Made by a program: the position numbers and the translations under genes. From assembly GCA_907165275.2 (NCBI GenBank), contig OU015649.1, positions 2,076,001 through 2,140,000 of the forward strand: DNA of 64,000 bases, read 5' to 3'. This DNA is from Zygaena filipendulae. Taxonomy: Eukaryota > Arthropoda > Insecta > Lepidoptera > Zygaenidae. Positions 1 through 11,395 of this stretch are shown here, one piece after another. The notes beneath the pieces are model-generated. The model did no database searches, had not been told where the DNA came from, and saw only the letters and a program-made list of their open reading frames with translations. Each line of letters opens with the position of its first letter. Positions within the stretch are counted from its first letter, which is position 1.

Positions 1-839
1 AGCAATTATAGTCATGTTTGAAAATCTCGGAAGATTTGAAAAATTCTACGTCCATGCCACAGACATCAAATATTTGAAGGACTCTTGGGTGTCGCAGCAT
101 TTACTCTTTTTGTAGCGGTAATTTTAAAATTATGTATAACTTGCATTATAAGTATCATAATTCAAGTACTAAAAAGTCAAGAATCTATTTATAACGACAA
201 ATATTATTACAGCAGTATGAACACAACAACAATAAGCATGCATTTATCGTTGGCCCAACTTAGCGAACCACAGGCTGACCCTACCTCACCCCACCATCGT
301 GCACGATGAGGTTTTCAAAATTCATGAATAATTTTCCTTTAGTCTATGCTTTTTCTGAACGAAAGCGGGTGTTAGGGCGTTTGTTTAGCGAGTTCTACTA
401 TTCGTAATTTGTGGACGTGCGATTTTATTTTCCTTTCATTTTTTATAAGACTATTAGTCATAAATCGTCATCGATATTATCTTTATATCTTATGAATAAA
501 AAATCAAGCGACAGTACAAAATTAGTGAATCACCGGATACATCGATAGTTCGAAAACGAAAGAAGTACTTTATTGCCCCACATTAAAAATTGCTGATATT
601 TTTTTATTTAGCCGTGTATGTGGTCAGTTACTTGCTGCATAATATTCTGCCATTCGATATAGGTACAAGCCTGTAACGTGTTCCATAAAGTGACGAAGCA
701 AAAGCGTTGGCTCCCACTCGAGACTATTATCCTATCCGTGATTACATTGGTCCGGGAACAAGCCACTCGTGTTAGTCGTCGCAGGGACTCCAAAGCGGTA
801 AATACGGAGTCGCTAATATTCCTTCGTATCATTTACCGA
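1..839. other. AT-rich flank, no gene recognised
   Basis: This stretch lies upstream of the first recognised exon. It contains only short open frames without recognisable domains or codon bias. I see no repeat family that recurs elsewhere in the window. Confidence 0.5.
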
Positions 840-1303
840 CAGGATTGCGGTGAGTACACCACACGCTCCGCCACTTTAGACCTTGCACAATCGCCGATAT
901 ATTGCATTATTCCTTTCCGACATTCAATTACGCTCGGTCTCGTGTTGAGGTGTGCTAAAAATAGCGTAAAATGTCAAATCTACCCTGGCAGAGGCCGACA
1001 ATCAGCTGATCTAAACATTGTTTAATTATAGGAGTCCAATTAGGTAATTCTAATGAGTGTAAATTTTTTTGGTCAATAGTTGAATTCCTAATTGACATCA
1101 AGTAATCACTTTCCAGATTTGAAAATGGTGCAGCAGGACTTGACTTAGGCTCCTCATGTCATTTTGATTGAGTGCTCAGATATGGCTCGTGGTGGCTCAT
1201 GGGTGTGAGCTCCGTGTGAGCTGAAGACATTTAGTGCCTCCCGTGCGGTGTGTAGTGTGGTGTCTTGTCTTAGTGTGTGAGTGTGTGCAACATTTGTGGC
1301 GGG
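840..1303 (+). promoter_or_regulatory. probable promoter-proximal region and 5' UTR of the skywalker-like gene
   Basis: This is the sequence immediately upstream of the first coding exon. It is less AT-rich than its surroundings. An in-frame TAG at 1271-1273 separates it from the ATG at 1304, so the reading frame does not extend upstream. No TATA box or other core element stands out, and the transcription start cannot be placed by eye. A further non-coding 5' exon outside the window is possible. The role is inferred only from position. Confidence 0.3.
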
Positions 1304-1415
1304 ATGCCCTCAGCGATGTTGTCGGCAGTGCAGGAAGAGGACCCTGATCTGTATGAGGCGTTCCCACCTCATGTTGACCCAACGGGCATAACTATACTCA
1401 CAGACAGTCCTCCAG
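1304..1415 (+). CDS. sky: Skywalker/TBC1D24-like protein, coding exon 1
   Basis: This exon encodes an acidic, proline-containing N-terminal leader of 37 codons plus one base. It starts MPSAMLSAVQEEDPDLYEAF and ends ...ILTDSPP. The ATG at 1304 is the first one after an in-frame stop at 1271. The exon ends at a GT donor (cca g|gtatga). Its single leftover base joins the acceptor at 16833 to give a Gly codon (g+gc), which restores the frame into KKAPLKPYEE. The exon lies before the TBC domain and has no domain of its own. Assignment to this gene rests on the phase match across a 15.4-kb intron and on the reading frame. A different first exon could replace it (see 16724). The symbol follows the Drosophila orthologue. 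Confidence 0.8.
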
Positions 1416-3854
1416 GTATGATATGATTATATTTTATATTCACATACATGCTAAAAATGAGTTAAAAATCTTTAATAATCTGAAATCTCTGAAAGTTTAA
1501 TTATTTACATAAGTAATCTATTTAATAATATCCACTTACCTTAATATTTTTTCTTAATTACCCATACTCACTAATTCCAATTGTTATCTTTAGTTATATA
1601 GATAAAATATTACTTTCCGGCAAACAAATTAAACTTTATGTATTTGAGTAGGTAGATTTTATTTTATCAAATCAGTGTGTGTAGTTGTAGCGCTTGAGAT
1701 ATGAAAGATAAAATGATTATCGCACATACCTACTCAATCAAAGTTGTGGAATGTGTATTTATAGGTAAAGGTGTACAAGGTAATTAAAATAACACATCCC
1801 TTTGTAGTTATGTACTATATTTATACTTACGACAAAATTATCACTAAACTAAGCTAAGACTTTTAAATTTTAAAACATGAATTATTTGGTAATAATGGTG
1901 AGTAAGACTTGCATTTGTACACTTACAGTATTAGAAAATTGAATATTAAAAGAATATTGGTAGTGTTAGAAATGCCAAGAAATGTATTGTGTTGTCTCAT
2001 TCTGGATTCCCTCTTTACTATGGGACTTGCGGGACCTCCATCTAGTCAGGGCTGTAAACTCCTAAGTGTAAAGTGGTTGCAAAAGAATACTTTCTTGATG
2101 AATATGTCACACTGTGAATCCTTCCCTAATCTATTAGGCATAATATGTCTTGGGCCTCCCCATAAGTTCTCCATTGTTAAAATATAAACACAATTATTTG
2201 AATATTATCATTAAAAATAGGATATTTAATATTTTGTACCACTCTTTGCCCCGTGGTACGGTTCAGCTGTCCGGTCAACCGGCTTACGTAAAAATAATAT
2301 TTCCAATAGGACATTTGACCAGGCCTACAGAAGCTCACTTTAATTATATCATCATGACTTAAAATCTTTGAAACGGTTTAAATAAACAAAAGTATGTGTA
2401 ATGTATATATGATAAAAATCCTAAAAAATACTTTTGCCATAACTTCGCAATATGTTTTATTACCACATGTCTAACAAAATAGTGATTTACATTAGACTGA
2501 TAATTTATAAGACATGAAGTGTCATTTATCTTGTTGCTTAAATGTTTATTTAAAAACTACCTATTTCATAGTAACTATTATTTGTGTGAGTACCTAGTTA
2601 TTTTCATTATTCAAACTTTATTTGAGGCGGATAAAATTTTTAGCATTACTTATTGGGCTGTTAATTAAGGTTTCTTTTTTTGCAGTAAGCCTAAGAGTTT
2701 TCTTTAGGCTGTACAAGACAGCTTGAGATGTTGATTTTAGATAGAGTAATATGTTCCCCAACAACACACTGCAGGCAAGTATATCAGCTAAACTCTAGAT
2801 CCAGATAGGTCTCTTCATAGAAAATGAGAATAATTATTTAAAGCCTCTCTGCTGTTTTGTGATTAGGTACATAAATTTTTTTATAAACAAAAATTTTTTT
2901 TTTGCTAATTTAGAAAATGAGAATAATTATTTGAAGTCTCTTTCTTGTTTCGTGATTACATATATTTTAACTGTACTTATAATTTACGTGACTCTACGCA
3001 CTCTCTCCAAAGACGTTAGAAACATCTCTGTGGCTTCTTGAATTTCGATCTCTAAATCGTTCAATCCATTTTCAAATCGTATCTCATGCTGTTCTTTATT
3101 GAAGTAAGTGGTTCGGCCGGGCGGCGTTTATTCAATGAATGTGATAGACAACTAACATGGTCGCACGCTACTGGCACAACGAATGAATCACACGGAAATC
3201 AGCTACTTTTATGCCACATCTAATGATGGTAGAGCCGAGGAGTAGACCCTCGATTCTCTGATCCAGAGGACAGAAGTTCAATCATAGACATGGGTCTTTT
3301 CTGAGCCACATATATATGTACGTATATAATCTGCGTGCGGTTCTTCTATTTCTTTTTTTTTTTTCAATGTGGCAACAGGCGCCTTGGATAAGTAAGCGCA
3401 GTATTCATACCAAACAGTGTACAGTTACAAAGAATTCGGTATTTAAGTTAAATATGAAATTTTGATCAAATGTAAAACGCCACATTTACGGTAGTTAGGT
3501 ACCTACCGTGGATAATTTTTATTAGGTTTTTCCTAAAAGTGATTCTTCTTCGTTTATTATAGTCTTAGATCACTTGCTTACTTGCGTGAGCGTGACGTTG
3601 GTTACTCATCCAGGTATTTATTTTTGAATTTTGGCCAGATCCACATTGAAGTTTTAAACAAATAAAAAATTGTAGCCACCGGCCACTGCGCCTTCCGAAT
3701 AACACAGGCCACGAGCCAGTTCGGGCAGTTGGCCAAATACTTATGATATTTAATTATATTATATTTACGAAACGCCATGACCGTGCCACTGGGATTTTGA
3801 TAACGATTTTGCGCGTTTAAAAAATACACACACTTGTTTTATTCCCTTCTTCTA
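1416..3854 (+). other. intron 1, first part: no recognised feature
   Basis: This is AT-rich intron sequence following the donor at 1416. Short ORFs are present but none resembles a known family. A weak B-box-like string near 3270 is too degraded to call a SINE. Confidence 0.5.
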
Positions 3855-4057
3855 TTAATAGCATTTCCCCGCGGTTTGACCCGCGTAAAGCGTAAATTTC
3901 GGAGTTCCCGCGGGAATTCCGAGACAACAAGTACCTTATGTCCTTCTCTGTACCCCCAATAATGTGCATGCGAAATTTCATGATGATCGATTGAGCCGTT
4001 AAGGCGTGAATGCGTGACAGACAGACAGAAAGACAGACAAAGTTACTTTAGCATTTA
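3855..4057 (-). mobile_element. degraded non-autonomous Helitron (Lep1-like)
   Basis: Read on the minus strand, it carries the family's 3' hairpin (gcggtttgacccgc on the plus strand). The 'gttcccgcgggaattccg' module follows, then the GTGCATGC-type block, and it ends in a (CAGA)n stretch. The terminal CTAG is mutated. It directly abuts the next copy at 4058. Confidence 0.65.
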
Positions 4058-4259
4058 CTAGCTGTGCCCTGCGGTTTCACCCGCGGTAATTTCGGAGTTC
4101 CCGCAGTAATTCCGGGATAAAAAGGTACCCTATGTTCTTCTCTGTACCCCTGACAACGTGCATGCCAAATTTCATCCAAATCCGTTCAGCCGTTTTTGCG
4201 TGATTGAGTAACAAACATCCAAACATCTAAACATCCCCATTTTCACATTTATAATATTA
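4058..4259 (-). mobile_element. non-autonomous Helitron (Lep1-like), tandem copy 1
   Basis: The plus strand reads A|CTAGCTGTGCCCTGCGG..., the reverse complement of a Helitron 3' end (hairpin followed by CTAG|T). The core blocks are present: the gcggg/cccgc hairpin, AAAAGGTACCC and AACATCCAAACATC repeats. The usual 5' end (TCCTACTAATATTATAAA in element orientation) is cut short, because the next copy begins directly after 'aatatta' at 4260. Confidence 0.8.
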
Positions 4260-4471
4260 CTAGCTGTGCCCAGCGGTTTCACCCGCGGTAATCTCAGAGT
4301 TCCCGCGGGAATTCCGGGATAAAAAGTACCCTATGTTCTCTATACCTCTGACAACGTGCATGCCAAATTTCAGCCAAATCCGTTCAGCCGTTTTTGCGTG
4401 ATTGGGTAACAAACATCCAAACATCTAAACATCCAAACATCCACACTTTCACATTTATAATATTAGTAGGA
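4260..4471 (-). mobile_element. non-autonomous Helitron (Lep1-like), tandem copy 2
   Basis: This is a full-length member. It has CTAG at one end, the 3' hairpin ccgcgg...ccgcgg, and a complete 5' end (plus strand ...aatattagtagga|t). Insertion is between A and T, as Helitrons do, without target duplication. It lies head-to-tail with the copy at 4058. Confidence 0.85.
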
Positions 4472-4669
4472 TATATAGTAGGATAATACTAGTAGGGATT
4501 GTATTTTTTCTGCATAGCTAAAATGCGCGCCTCGATATGTTTATCGAATGAAAGATAAAATTGTCGACACGACAAATATTTGTGGGCGTCAAAGCAAAAA
4601 AGTGCAGTAGTGGGGTATTGAGTTAAGACTAGATTCGGTTAAACATTTCTTACCACTGGTAGACAAAAC

Positions 4670-4740
4670 GATATAATATGTCGACGAGAATCGATAAAAT
4701 GGCTCGATAAATTTTATCGTGTTGCGCATCCTAGCTCCGC
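4670..4740. repeat. half copy of the CGATAAAATTTTATCG palindromic MITE
   Basis: This segment (tcgacgagaatcgataaaat, then ggctcgataa, then ttttatcgtgttgcgcatc) matches one arm of the palindromic elements at 57332 and 59142. The other arm is missing, so this is a truncated copy. Confidence 0.7.
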
Positions 4741-6594
4741 TGGTCTTCTTAATTCTTTTGCTTGCATTTCCTTGCCTATGCCTTGTTCACTGTGCAGGTG
4801 TAGAATCTACACTGTAGATTAGAGGTAGAGGAAGTGAACACCCCAGGGTTTTTAGTGGGTAGGTTGCCCTTTCCAGGACGGCGTTCCACATAACCATCGC
4901 TCCAAACCATGTGGATGATAAGATTTTCCCTGGGTCAAAAAAAGGTGTAAAGTATACATTCTCATTACTCAATTAACTATAAAGAGAACCTTCTAGTACT
5001 TACAAACAGCTGACGCCACAATTAACCCATCTATAGCCCCAAACAAGATTAGCATCCTCTGCTATAGTGGTTTTACCATTAAAACCTCCAAACCAGTTTA
5101 GATAAAAGGCATTTATTTAGAAAGAGACACTCATGACAACATAATGCAAAACTTACATTGATATAACGAATGAAGAGACGATATATCAAAGACCTCTACG
5201 CACTGTAATATTTCTGGTGTGGTCTCAGGCCGAAACGGTCATGTTCGTTTTCAATTGTCCTTCGTCGTAGAGATGGAACCCACCACCCACAACATTCAAG
5301 TCAGCGCTCATACATCCTTTGTCACAAAGGTGATTCATGATTCATGATGATATTGTGATTCATTAAAAGACATTTGCCCCATAGAGATGTCACATAAAGA
5401 GCGTTAGGTTTCGAAATAGAAGCACAAAAATAAATAATATACAATATACATATATGATAATATATGTGTGTGGAACAGCGCGAAGTTACGTTCGCACAGA
5501 GAGGAGTAATAAGCTGGTTCCACCACCCGTGAAATTGCATCACTCCGCGTGCACTGAATGCAGTTCTATATTTCTATATGTATTTGCCCATTCCGAAACC
5601 ATTTTAGTCTACAATAGAGAGCTCGTTCCTACGACTCGCGCAAAACTCGGCGCATTTGTTTGTGAAACACTGAGGCGTGTTGTGTGTTGAACTGTCTAAA
5701 CACTGGATTGTAACAATAGCGCACCGGCTAGTGTACGTTTGTTGCTTGTTTTTAATGTTACTAGTTACACGTTCGATGTTGCTGCGCTACGGTAACATTG
5801 TCACTAGGATTACGGCTTCGCTAGCCTCCTCTTTGGTCCTTTCTTGATTTTCTCGTTTGCATCTTTTTTATTTAATGTTTACAATGAATGCACACAATGG
5901 CAACATAGAGGTCATAAAAGATAAAACATGTACAAACAATAAAGGTTATGCTTATTCCATGTCTGGAATTTCTTCCAGCGGACTGCACGTCTGAGAGAAC
6001 TCCACGAGTATCTGGTGTGCTTCATTTTAACATATAAATAAAATTATACGTAGAATAGGTATATATTTTTTTAATTATCCATTCATCTACTTTATCGGTT
6101 ACAATTTATTCATCTCAATTATATCTATGACGCCAATGTTCAAAATTAAGAATAATCTTCAATATCCCATCTTAATATATTCAGATAGAAAAAAAACTAC
6201 CGTATGTAATATAAGATAAATTGAAGTGTCTGTTAGTAATTCCAAATTAACATTTTCACTAAATGCGAATACGGTACTTACATAAAAAGATCTTTTTTTT
6301 ATTTTTCTGTGTGTCTGTCTGTTCTGGCAAATCTCTGTAACAGGTGTAACGTTAAACGAAGGTCGTCGATGGGTGTTCAGTAAGCGATCCTCGTCTCAAA
6401 AAAAAAACGTAAAATAAATTCACTGAAAAAAATTCATAAATTGAGCGCACGAGTTGCCGACGCGCTGATGGGTCATACCCTAAAGGTCATTCAACGCACC
6501 CTTTCTTTGTATTGCCGCGGCCGCTGGCGTGCCGACAAATCAAGACGTGTAATATCTTTCACTCGCGTAAAATCATCAAATCATCTCTGATTAG
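4741..6594 (+). other. intron 1: no supported feature
   Basis: The segment 4790-4970 looks like eroded dispersed-repeat sequence. The segment 6215-6290 shares the 'attgaagtgtctgtt' block with 18380, probably a Helitron interior fragment. A moderately GC-rich stretch at 5450-5750 has an open frame of 78 codons (5454-5690) but no recognisable domain. Confidence 0.4.
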
Positions 6595-6604
6595 TTAGTG
6601 TTTT

Positions 6605-7150
6605 TGGGGTTCCGTAGCCAAATGGCAAAAACGGAACCCTTAGGCCGTTTGTCCACCGCCGCCGTCACCGTCACGTCAACGAGAACGAGATGACGGCGCC
6701 GAAGTAGCGATACATGAGGCTACGATAGCCGCGTGTCCACCGCACCGGGATGACGGTGCCCGGGTGACGGGCGTGCGGCGCCGTCATCTCATCATCGTCA
6801 TCTCGTCATGTCCGTCTGTCTCTCTGTCCGTCCGTATGTCACAGCCACTTTTTTCCGAAACTATAAGAACTATACTGTTGAAACTTGTTGAGTAGAGTAT
6901 TTTGTGAACCGCATTAAGATTTTCACATAAAAATATAAAAAAAAAACGGTAAATTTTGGGGGTTCCCCATACTTAGAACTGAAACTCAAAAAACTTTTTT
7001 TCATCAAACCCATGTGTGTGTGTGTGTGGGGTATCTATGAATAGGTCTTCAAAAATGATATTGAGGTTTCTAATATAATTTTTTTCTAAACTGAATAGTT
7101 TGCGCGAGAGACACTTCCAAAGTGGTAAAATGTGCGTCCCCATTCCCCAC
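6605..7150 (+). repeat. dispersed 'GGTTCCGTACC' lepidopteran repeat with GC-rich insert
   Basis: It begins with a variant of the motif gggttccgtacc. A '(gtctgtcc)n' run follows at 6812-6838, then an AT-rich part with 'gggggttcccc'. Related copies occur at 44146 and 59447. Positions 6640-6800 are a GC-rich segment with a perfect 15-bp inverted repeat (gagatgacggcgccg at 6687-6701 and its complement at 6776-6790), probably a separate insertion. Confidence 0.6.
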
Positions 7151-7621
7151 CGTTTCCGTAAAACATCAAGTTCAGTGATTAAATTAATTTACTTCTGCTT
7201 TATGATTGCATCAACCCGTTTGCAATGTTTAAACATGTATTAATGTACTTTAAAGATAATTGAAATGATGTTCGATTTTATTATTATATTAATTTTAATC
7301 CGTTCATTTCTAATTAACCTAGGTTTAACTACGCGTAAACTCGTGTGAAGACGGGTCTTGTTCTTGTACATATTATGATGATAACCTACGTACGGACAGC
7401 GCAACGTTCTATTAAGGCACCGAGGTCATGGTAGTGACGGACATCACAAAGCGAACCAATTTATATCTGCCGTCTGAGTTAAATACAAAACAAATGACGA
7501 CCAAGCTTCAGTGATGTTCAATACAATCTTACAAATACTCTCGCTTTGAATAATGAAATCTATATGAGTCAAATTATTTATATTAAAGCAAAAAAAAATC
7601 CTGCCAATGGGTTAGATGATG

Positions 7622-7792
7622 GAATTTTAATTTTTAGTCCGTCTTGTAGATTAATAAAAAATATTGGACACGTATGTTTCCTTTTATTACATAATCGAAA
7701 AATAACGGCGATACATTGAGTTGGAATTCCGTGTGACGTCACGCCTATACTTAGTTATGACTTCACTAGCTCCTATTCCTAAACTTTATGCG
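7622..7792 (+). repeat. dispersed repeat, inverted partner at 37516-37700
   Basis: The unit runs from 'aattttaatttttagtccgt' through 'gtgtgacgtcac' to 'taaactttatgcg'. It matches the reverse complement of 37516-37700 over most of its length. A second 'gacggacta' at 7852 may mark the far end of the full element. No coding potential is visible. Confidence 0.7.
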
Positions 7793-8221
7793 TTTTTTTG
7801 TAAGTTAAAAAAGCAAGAAATACACGTCTATTATTTTTTTACTATCTAACTGACGGACTAAATAGGGCTTTGATTTTTATACCCCGTCATCATGACCATT
7901 AGGGCTTGCATTTTAACGATGCTGCAGATAATTAACTGATCTAAACTAAAACTAGGCCGTTTACCTTGTGTGTGGCCTGATTGTTATCAGCACTAAGTTT
8001 AGTACATAAACGGTGCCACTCGCTTAAACGAGGTGTAAAATCCTATTAATAGACATCTCTAAGAAAGTGATAAAATCTCACAAGTGTTTTTATCTATATT
8101 GTGTCTATAATTTGAAACATAATAATAAGTACGTTTTTATTTATACCTATTTCTAGTAACTATGTAAATTTAGAAAATACGGTATCTAAATACGGATTTA
8201 AGATATCTATAATTATGTTTA

Positions 8222-8428
8222 CTAATACATCACTACATATTATAAAACAAAGTCGCTTCTCGCTGTCCGTCTGTTCCTATGTATGCTTAGATCTTTAAAA
8301 CTACGCAACGGATTTTGATGCGGTTTTTTTTATAGATAGAGTGATATTTTAATAGAAAGGTTTATATCTATATTTGGTCCTGGAATTTCAGCGGGAACTT
8401 CTGTGGGTGAAACCGCGGGGACAGCTAG
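8222..8428 (+). mobile_element. non-autonomous Helitron, divergent subfamily
   Basis: The 3' end is canonical: gtgggtgaaaccgcgg hairpin region, then ggacagCTAG|T. The 5' half (aactacgcaacggattttga) differs from the main Lep1-like type and resembles the start of the element at 10598. The 5' border is approximate. Confidence 0.65.
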
Positions 8429-8607
8429 TAATATTATAAAGAGGAAAAGTTTGTGAGATTGTATTCTCTGGATCTACTGAACCGATTTTGAAAATTCTTT
8501 TACCAATAAAAAGTCACGTCATTTCCTTGTGTCTTAGCTATATTGTAACCCGAAATTCCCTCAGGAACTCCGAAATTACCGCGGATGAAACCGCGGGGAA
8601 CAGCTAG
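8429..8607 (+). mobile_element. non-autonomous Helitron (Lep1-like)
   Basis: It begins 'taatattataaagaggaaaa' directly after the CTAG of the previous copy. It contains 'ggatctactgaaccgatttt' and ends ccgcggatgaaaccgcgg...cagCTAG. The two copies are therefore head-to-tail, with the second starting at the target T of the first. Confidence 0.8.
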
Positions 8608-10300
8608 CATCTAGTATTTTAAATAAAAACAAGCCGGTCGTCTTTACTTCGATTGCCCTGCGGTAAAACGAAGTAGAACGAAGTTGAATAAATTTTACAG
8701 GAGGAGCGAAAAACCGAAAGTCGCTTTATTTTAAAACAAACCTTTCTACTGTTTAACGATTTTCCTAATTTTAATTTCTCTAAGACTAAAACTTTTTTGA
8801 TGATTGTGAGTATGTAGCAAGGTCGGTTATGCGTGAAAGGGGCAGAAAAAAAAAACAAAAAAACAAATTTCGAAAAAAGTTACAGTTGCTTTGTTTTTAG
8901 TTTTTACGCAGAGCAGCCGACTTGTGGGAAAATACTTGAATAAGTTGGTTTTTTATGGAGTGTCACCGGTTGTATCGAACGCAGAGCCAAAATTACCAAA
9001 AAATATAAACTAGAGATCGCATAATATAATATACAATATCACATGGGATGCAACAGATTCGTTTGAAGATTTTCAATCAATAGCATAAATTCTAGTTACG
9101 TTCGTACTTTAATATAATAGCAAATGTGATAACTATGTAGTTCAAATGTTTGGGACTGATCCCGCTTGAAAAACTAAACGGATGTCACGCAAATACATAA
9201 TTATAAAAGACTACCTATAGCCCGAGAGGAAATAACTTAATTCACTCGAGATATTTTATAGCAAAGTAAAATCTAAATTAAACTGCATTTCTAAGTTATT
9301 CGAGTAATTGTTTAACACTAAGGCTTTTCTTAATGCTTTAAATTACTTAATTTTGTATTTTTATTTTAATTATTATTAAACCAAGCATACGCATTACGCT
9401 CTCATAAGATGTGCAACTTTAAAATTTAACTTAAGTTTTCCATGCCCCAAGTAGTGAGTGCTAAGTGGTATTAATCAGCAATAGCAGATTCACACATTTC
9501 CCGGGATTAGGCTAGTAAAATTTGCCCCCTCTCCCCCCACTGACCTCTACAATTCAATATTATTCTAGTTCATAATCGTATTAATCCCATTTTTTTATAA
9601 ATAAAACTTTAACTTGAACATTTCTGCACTATCATCCTAACTTCCTAAGTGAACTAGACGATGGATGTGTCAGCTCCTAGATAAGATTATTATTTTTACA
9701 ATCATACGATTTAGTTAGACTGCACAAGAAATAAGTAGTTTATTTGGTGTTTTGGTCCCAAATTTGCCGCTTCTAAAATCTGCCGCCCTGAGCTCCTTAC
9801 TCAGCTTGCTGGTAAATTCCTTCTGTTAATCAAACAATCATAGAAGAATTATTTTTCATTCAATAGTTTGGTAGTTGCACACAAGTTTTGCACAACTTGC
9901 GTACCCACGACCGACATCTAAAGTGTGCAATACGACATGGTCCGATGCCGTCGCGTCACCGTCGTCGGTCCAATGCTGTGATTGCTATACGAAAGTGGAA
10001 GGGAGGGGGGGAACACGCCACCTGCCCATACCGTACCTAGCGAATGGTGCGCTATACCCATTCATTCGAAAGGACCCCTTTTTACTGCATTAGTAATTAT
10101 TATAGTAATAATAACAGCGCGGCAGCGTGTTTTAGTAACAATAATAAATTAATAATTACAAAGAATTCAAAGAAAAGACGTTCACTTATCCACAAGCTAG
10201 AAATAGGCATTTCCAGTGTGACCGTGGTTAAGGCTTGGCCTAATCATTGTGGGTGTACATTGAAGATATTGAATTTATATGTAGAGCGTCATAATATGAC
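8608..10300 (+). other. intron 1: no supported feature
   Basis: This is AT-rich sequence with a short GC-richer patch at 9880-10030. Open frames there (72 and 87 codons) show no recognisable domain. Confidence 0.45.
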
Positions 10301-10307
10301 GCCATAG

Positions 10308-10555
10308 TAGGTCACCATGCCTGCCCGCTAATCAAGAGGTTCCGGGTTCGATTCTCGGTGGGGGTGCACTTTGTGTGATGAACACAGGGTTCCAGTCTGG
10401 GTGTGTTTATATATATCTATAGTATAGTATATATGTAATTCTATGTAGTATATACCACGTTTGCTTGGTTTCCACGACACAAGCTAATAATAGCTCACTG
10501 TGGGATCAAGTAGATCTGTGTGTTGTGAAGCGGGTTATTATTATTATTATTATTA
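10308..10555 (+). mobile_element. tRNA-derived SINE
   Basis: A pol III B box (ggttcgattct, 10345-10355) sits in a tRNA-like head. A body containing 'gatcaagtagatctgtgtgt' follows, and the element ends in a (TTA)n tail at about 10535-10555. The same tail region recurs at 41433-41486. The head is not a functional tRNA because no cloverleaf with paired acceptor arms can be drawn. Confidence 0.75.
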
Positions 10556-10597
10556 TATCATTAGCTGAATCAAAAAACAATAAGTTTTAGTCGGTAG

Positions 10598-10742
10598 GTA
10601 TCTCGAAAAACTACGCAAATAAATTGAACTCGATTTTATTTTGTCTTCCATATAGTTTTAAATTAAAAAAAAAACGTTTTATTGCATCGCAATCGGTTCA
10701 CGGAAAAATTCAGGCGCCATAGTAGAGCGGAGCCGCGGCTAG
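10598..10742 (+). mobile_element. possible second-type Helitron end
   Basis: The segment starts 'tcgaaaaactacgc' and ends with a GC hairpin (gcggagccgc) followed by gg-CTAG, the layout of a Helitron 3' terminus. The hairpin sequence differs from the main family here. Only one such copy is seen in the window, so the call is tentative. Confidence 0.4.
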
Positions 10743-10969
10743 CAACTATAAACAATTTAAAGATTAATCGATTTCGGTGATCAATCAATCAGATAAATCT
10801 AATAGGCTATAGTTGGGCTGGGACTGGGCTACGTCAATGTTGCGTACCTATAGTTACTAAAATATTCAGCAGACATAATTTTTCCCAATTCAAGAAGTAC
10901 ATATATCTCTTTAGAAAAATACTCTCAACAGGTTCAGGCTCTGTTGGCCTTTATATAAATATTGCCATG

Positions 10970-11167
10970 CTTATTAATAATATAAACGCGAAAGTATGGA
11001 TGTATGAATGTTTGTTACTCTTTCACGCAAAAACTACCGAACGTATTTTAATGAAACTTTACAATAATATAGCTTAATACATCAGAAATAACACATAGGC
11101 TATATTGCAATCCGGAATTTCCGCGGGAACGCTGAAATTACGGCGGGTAAACCGCGGGAAACAGATA
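10970..11167 (+). mobile_element. degraded Lep1-like Helitron
   Basis: It begins 'attaataatataaacgcgaa', contains a ttactctttcacgcaaaaac block, and ends gcgggtaaaccgcgggaaacag. The terminal CTAG is lost by mutation. Confidence 0.7.
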
Positions 11168-11259
11168 ATCTGCTATAAAATATCATAATATCTTCCAAGA
11201 TAAATTTCATTTAAAAAGAAATCGATAATAGATTGTGTAGAATAGGATGAATAACTAGT

Positions 11260-11395
11260 TACTTAATTTTGATAATAAATTCTGCAGCATTTAAAAATTA
11301 ACAAAAAATGCCATAAAAGGCCACTTTTAGCGGTTTTCAATTAAACTTTTTCTGTTGTTCCAATACTGCAGAATTATCATCGAAAATCATTGTGT
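11260..11395. repeat. imperfect foldback (MITE-like)
   Basis: The left arm 'gataataaattctgcagcat' pairs imperfectly with the right arm 'atactgcagaattatcatc'. It has the look of a small inverted-repeat element. No target duplication is clear. Confidence 0.45.

Noticed and set aside
678..1025. Open frame of 115 codons upstream of exon 1
   Set aside because: It has no recognisable domain, its composition fits non-coding sequence, and an overlapping minus-strand frame is equally open.
10308..10380. Possible tRNA gene from the B-box-like string
   Set aside because: The acceptor and D arms do not pair, and the segment continues into a SINE body and (TTA)n tail.
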